DNA of 64,000 nucleotides. Origin: Traorella massiliensis (GTDB lineage Bacteria; Bacillota_I; Bacilli_A; Erysipelotrichales; Erysipelotrichaceae). Location of the stretch: positions 653,716 through 717,715 of the forward strand of contig NZ_LT629969.1 of NCBI RefSeq assembly GCF_900104665.1, written 5' to 3'. The translations under genes were made by a program, and so were the position numbers. The first letter of the stretch is position 1, and each line of letters begins with the position of its first letter. Positions 61,642-64,000 of the stretch are shown here, piece after piece. The notes under the pieces were generated by a model. The model did not search any database, was not told the origin of the DNA, and worked only from the letters and a program-made list of their open reading frames with translations.

Positions 61642-62751
61642 ATGAAAATAAGAAAAGAAATTCAAATGCAGTATGATACGCTTTTGCGTATCAGAAGAGA
61701 ATTGCATCAAATTCCGGAAACTGGTTTTGATACTTATAAGACAATGGCTTATATCACACAGCAGATTCCTATCATGGTCAGTGAATATGATGGATTTAGC
61801 GGTGTTTTTTATTTGCAAGGGCAAAATAAAAAATGTCTTGGTTTTCGCTGTGAATTGGATGGCTTGCCAATTAGAGAAAAAAATTCATTTACTTATGCAT
61901 CATTCAATGGAAACATGCATGCCTGCGGACACGATGCTCATATGGCTATCATGATCTGTACTTTGCTTTATTTTATTCAATATCCACCTAAGTATTCTTT
62001 GCTTTTTATCTTTCAGCCTGCTGAAGAAAGTGGTGGAGGAGCTAATTATATGATTCAAAAAGGAATTTTTGAAAAATATGGAATTGAATATTTACTGGCA
62101 GTACATGTTTTTCCACATTTGAAGGATAAAATTGGCTGCTGTAAGGGCGTATTGATGGCTAGAAGCTGTGAAATCAAGGTGATTGTCCGTGGGAAAAGCG
62201 TTCATGCTGCTCATTCTGAGCAAGGAATTGATGTGATAAAAATATTGTATCAATTTTTAAATTGGGTCGATGAACTTAAAGGAAATCTCAAATCAGATCT
62301 GATTCATTTTGGCAGGATGAATTGTGGAGAAGTATGTAATGCTGTAGCAGCTTATGGGGTCTTGGAAGGAACGATGCGCTGCTTTGACGATATAAACTAC
62401 GATATGATCCGCACTCAAATGATCCGTCAGTTAAGTATAATTGATGAAGAATATCATTCGACTTCAGAAATCATTTTTTCAGAGGGTTATGAAAAAGTAG
62501 TCAATGATGAAAAACTCAATGAGTATGTTTTACAGATTGCGAAAGAAGATTATGTCGAAATGAAGCCGTTATATTTAAGTGAGGATTTTTCTTTTTATAG
62601 AAAAAAAAGTCCATGCTGTCTATATTTATGTGGATTAAGCAGTGAAGAAGATCTTCATTCCTCATCTTTTGATTTAAAAGAAGAAGAATGTCTTAAGGCA
62701 GTGGAAATGAATGTTTCATTGGCAGAAAGAATATTTTGTGAAATGATGTGA
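61642..62751 (+). CDS. M20-family amidohydrolase (aminoacylase/N-acetyl-DAP deacetylase-like)
   Basis: A 369-residue M20D metallohydrolase. Metal/catalytic motifs: RRELHQIPE, GFRCELDGLPI (Asp), MHACGHDAHMAI (Cys/His metal ligands), FQPAEESGGGA (catalytic Glu pair), AVHVFPH, with the lid dimerisation domain about 175-290. The substrate could be N-acetyl-diaminopimelate or another N-acyl amino acid. ATG at 61642 is chosen from the -10 box 5 nt upstream; a Met nine codons later also lacks a ribosome-binding site. Monocistronic. Confidence 0.87.
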   Translation: MKIRKEIQMQYDTLLRIRRELHQIPETGFDTYKTMAYITQQIPIMVSEYDGFSGVFYLQGQNKKCLGFRCELDGLPIREKNSFTYASFNGNMHACGHDAHMAIMICTLLYFIQYPPKYSLLFIFQPAEESGGGANYMIQKGIFEKYGIEYLLAVHVFPHLKDKIGCCKGVLMARSCEIKVIVRGKSVHAAHSEQGIDVIKILYQFLNWVDELKGNLKSDLIHFGRMNCGEVCNAVAAYGVLEGTMRCFDDINYDMIRTQMIRQLSIIDEEYHSTSEIIFSEGYEKVVNDEKLNEYVLQIAKEDYVEMKPLYLSEDFSFYRKKSPCCLYLCGLSSEEDLHSSSFDLKEEECLKAVEMNVSLAERIFCEMM

Positions 62752-62755
62752 AGTC

Positions 62756-62783
62756 TTGACTTCATTTGAAGGATGACTATAAT
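62756..62783 (+). promoter_or_regulatory. Promoter of the MarR-ABC operon
   Basis: TTGACT at 62756-62761, a 16-nt spacer and TATAAT at 62778-62783. Confidence 0.8.
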
Positions 62784-62803
62784 AGTTAATATGGTTAACT
62801 ATT
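62781..62803 (+). promoter_or_regulatory. MarR-type operator
   Basis: Perfect 9-bp inverted repeat AATAGTTAA / TTAACTATT with 5-nt centre, overlapping the -10 box and the transcription start. This is the usual position for a MarR autorepressor. Confidence 0.8.
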
Positions 62804-62815
62804 GGAGGTGATCGA

Positions 62816-63280
62816 ATGGATGAAATCAATAGGAAACAGATGAAGATTCTTTTTGAAATCAAACAAAAAGTACATCATCTGTGTCTTTCACCAACACTTT
62901 CTATGTCATTGTTTTCAATTCTAAAAACGATTGAAACACAGTCAAAGATGATAAAAATTGCTGGTGAAGAAATAGTGGCCATGAGGGTGAATGATTTATT
63001 TGATACGATTCATGTAAGCCGGCCGGCAATTTCCAAAGCTTTGAAAGAGTGTGAGTCTAGAGGGTATATTAGCCGGTTTATAAGTGAAAAGGATAAACGG
63101 TTTAGTTATGTCAGTCTAAAGGAAAAAGGAAAAGAAGTCATTTTTCAATCAGAAGCTGAAATCAAGGAATCTGTAGGATGGATCATTGCCCAGTTTAGTG
63201 ATGAAGAAAAAGAACAGTTTAAAAATCTGATGATACGTATTAATCAGATTTTAGATGATTTTGAAAAGAGAGGACGTTAG
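62816..63280 (+). CDS. MarR family transcriptional regulator
   Basis: A 154-residue dimeric winged-helix regulator. The recognition region reads VNDLFDTIHVSRPAISKALKEC and the wing SRGYISRFISEKDKRFSYVSLKEKG. A longer N-terminal helix precedes it. TTGGAGGTGAT gives a strong start. The gene sits behind a palindromic operator and before an ABC exporter, so ligand-induced export of a toxic compound is the likely theme (inference). Confidence 0.9.
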   Translation: MDEINRKQMKILFEIKQKVHHLCLSPTLSMSLFSILKTIETQSKMIKIAGEEIVAMRVNDLFDTIHVSRPAISKALKECESRGYISRFISEKDKRFSYVSLKEKGKEVIFQSEAEIKESVGWIIAQFSDEEKEQFKNLMIRINQILDDFEKRGR

Positions 63281-63282
63281 AA

Positions 63283-64000
63283 ATGCTGCGACTAAAAAAG
63301 TATTTGAAACCATATCTGCTTATGATTGTGGTGTCCATTGGTCTTTTGTTCGCTTCTAATATCTGTGATTTGAAATTACCGGATGTCATGAGCGATATCG
63401 TCAATGTTGGAATCCAGCAAAGTGGAATCGAACATGCTTCGATGGATATAATTAGTGAAGATGGTCTTGATTTTCTTACTGTGTTTATGGAAGAAGATGA
63501 GGCAGAACTTGTGAAAGACTCCTATGTCTTGGAGGATGGGTATTATCATCTGAATTCTAATGCTGACAGAGAGACTCTGGACGAAATTTTTTCTGTTAGT
63601 GAATGGACACTGATCAATGCGCTTCAGGAATTGCAGGGAACTTCTGGAACAGAAAGTATTAGCGAATCTGTGGATGATGTGGATCTTCGTGAACTGTATA
63701 CAACAAAGCCCCTTTTTGAAATGATGGATTTAAGCAATGCCAGAAGCAGTGCTCTTGCATTGGATGAATCAATGCGTAGCAGTACCGGTGTTGTTTTCGC
63801 AAAAATGTTTTATGAAGAAGCTGGAGAAGATACTTCAGCTATGCAAAGTCAATACATTTTATCAAGTGGGATTAAAATGCTAGGCATTGCCTTCATAGGA
63901 ATTTGTGCAACGATTGCAGTCAGCTTTATTGCTTCAAAAGTGAGCAACGGTATTGGGCGAGATCTTAGAGAAGATATTTTTAAGAAAGTTGAAAGTTTTT
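63283..64000 (+). CDS. ABC exporter with large extracellular insertion (partial, runs off the window)
   Basis: Open frame of 239 codons from ATG 63283, still open at 64000. AGAGGA precedes by 9 nt, 2 nt after the marR stop. The first membrane helix (about 12-33, LLMIVVSIGLLFASNICDL) is followed by LPDVMSDIVNVGIQ, as in heterodimeric multidrug exporters (YheI/BmrC, LmrC type). A predicted extracellular acidic insertion of roughly 150 residues follows (about 50-205), then the second helix (about 208-228) and GIGRDLREDIFKKVESF, the cytoplasmic coupling region. The ATPase domain must lie beyond the window. Confidence 0.82.
   Translation, partial: MLRLKKYLKPYLLMIVVSIGLLFASNICDLKLPDVMSDIVNVGIQQSGIEHASMDIISEDGLDFLTVFMEEDEAELVKDSYVLEDGYYHLNSNADRETLDEIFSVSEWTLINALQELQGTSGTESISESVDDVDLRELYTTKPLFEMMDLSNARSSALALDESMRSSTGVVFAKMFYEEAGEDTSAMQSQYILSSGIKMLGIAFIGICATIAVSFIASKVSNGIGRDLREDIFKKVESF

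Overview
The window is a gene-dense, low-GC Firmicutes core-chromosome segment with about 60 protein genes, three tRNAs and almost no long intergenic space. Gene content and order (mraY-murD; pyrH-frr-uppS-cdsA-dxr-rseP; ffh-rpsP-khpA-rimM-trmD-rplS-sipase-rbgA-rnhB-dprA-topA-trmFO-xerC-rpsB-tsf), SD-led starts, many extended -10 promoters (TGnTATAAT) and HrcA/CIRCE control point to Bacillota. The style (no codY/hslUV after xerC, membrane LCP proteins, XRE-cupin potABCD, ANTAR-linked glutamine metabolism) fits an Erysipelotrichia-like gut anaerobe; that placement is inference. No phage, insertion sequence or CRISPR array was seen.

Layout. 1-7.9 kb: envelope and translation operon (MraY, MurD, a YczE-like membrane protein, PyrH, Frr, UppS, CdsA, Dxr, RseP). 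8-16 kb: Nnr, an LCP protein, a D-Ala-D-Ala carboxypeptidase, a MerR pair, tRNA-Thr, YbaK, a DUF296 protein, thioredoxin, an ABC-F ATPase. 16-21 kb: XRE-cupin regulator plus potABCD. 21-25 kb: tRNA-Leu, tRNA-Cys, a PfkB kinase, ThiN, a leucine-rich-repeat protein and an RlmA-GNAT fusion. 25-39.5 kb: the SRP/ribosome/tRNA-modification backbone ending in rpsB-tsf. 39.6-46 kb: small zinc-ribbon protein, CorA behind a leader-peptide attenuator, CCA enzyme, MnmM-like methylase, YoaK-like protein, ClpB. 46-51.7 kb: a membrane protein and three tandem LCP paralogues. 51.8-56.5 kb: PurA, a shortened glutamine-synthetase-like protein, an ANTAR regulator and PyrG. 56.6-64 kb: a glycolipid-type operon (GT4, YbhN-like, GT4-RecX fusion), YhaM, an M20 amidohydrolase, and a MarR regulator driving an ABC exporter cut by the window end.

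Most notable: (1) a 25-codon Pro-rich leader ORF before corA inside three mutually exclusive stems, the last of which buries the corA ribosome-binding site; (2) a glycosyltransferase fused in frame to a complete RecX-like protein; (3) a PotA whose TOBE domain is split by two surface-protein-like repeats; (4) a GS-like protein lacking late active-site residues, with an ANTAR antiterminator gene next to it and an ANTAR-type hexaloop/terminator leader; (5) six genes whose -10 box lies 5-9 nt before the ATG with no Shine-Dalgarno, suggesting leaderless mRNAs; (6) a tandem LCP set whose third copy has lost the catalytic residues; (7) an RlmA-acetyltransferase fusion.
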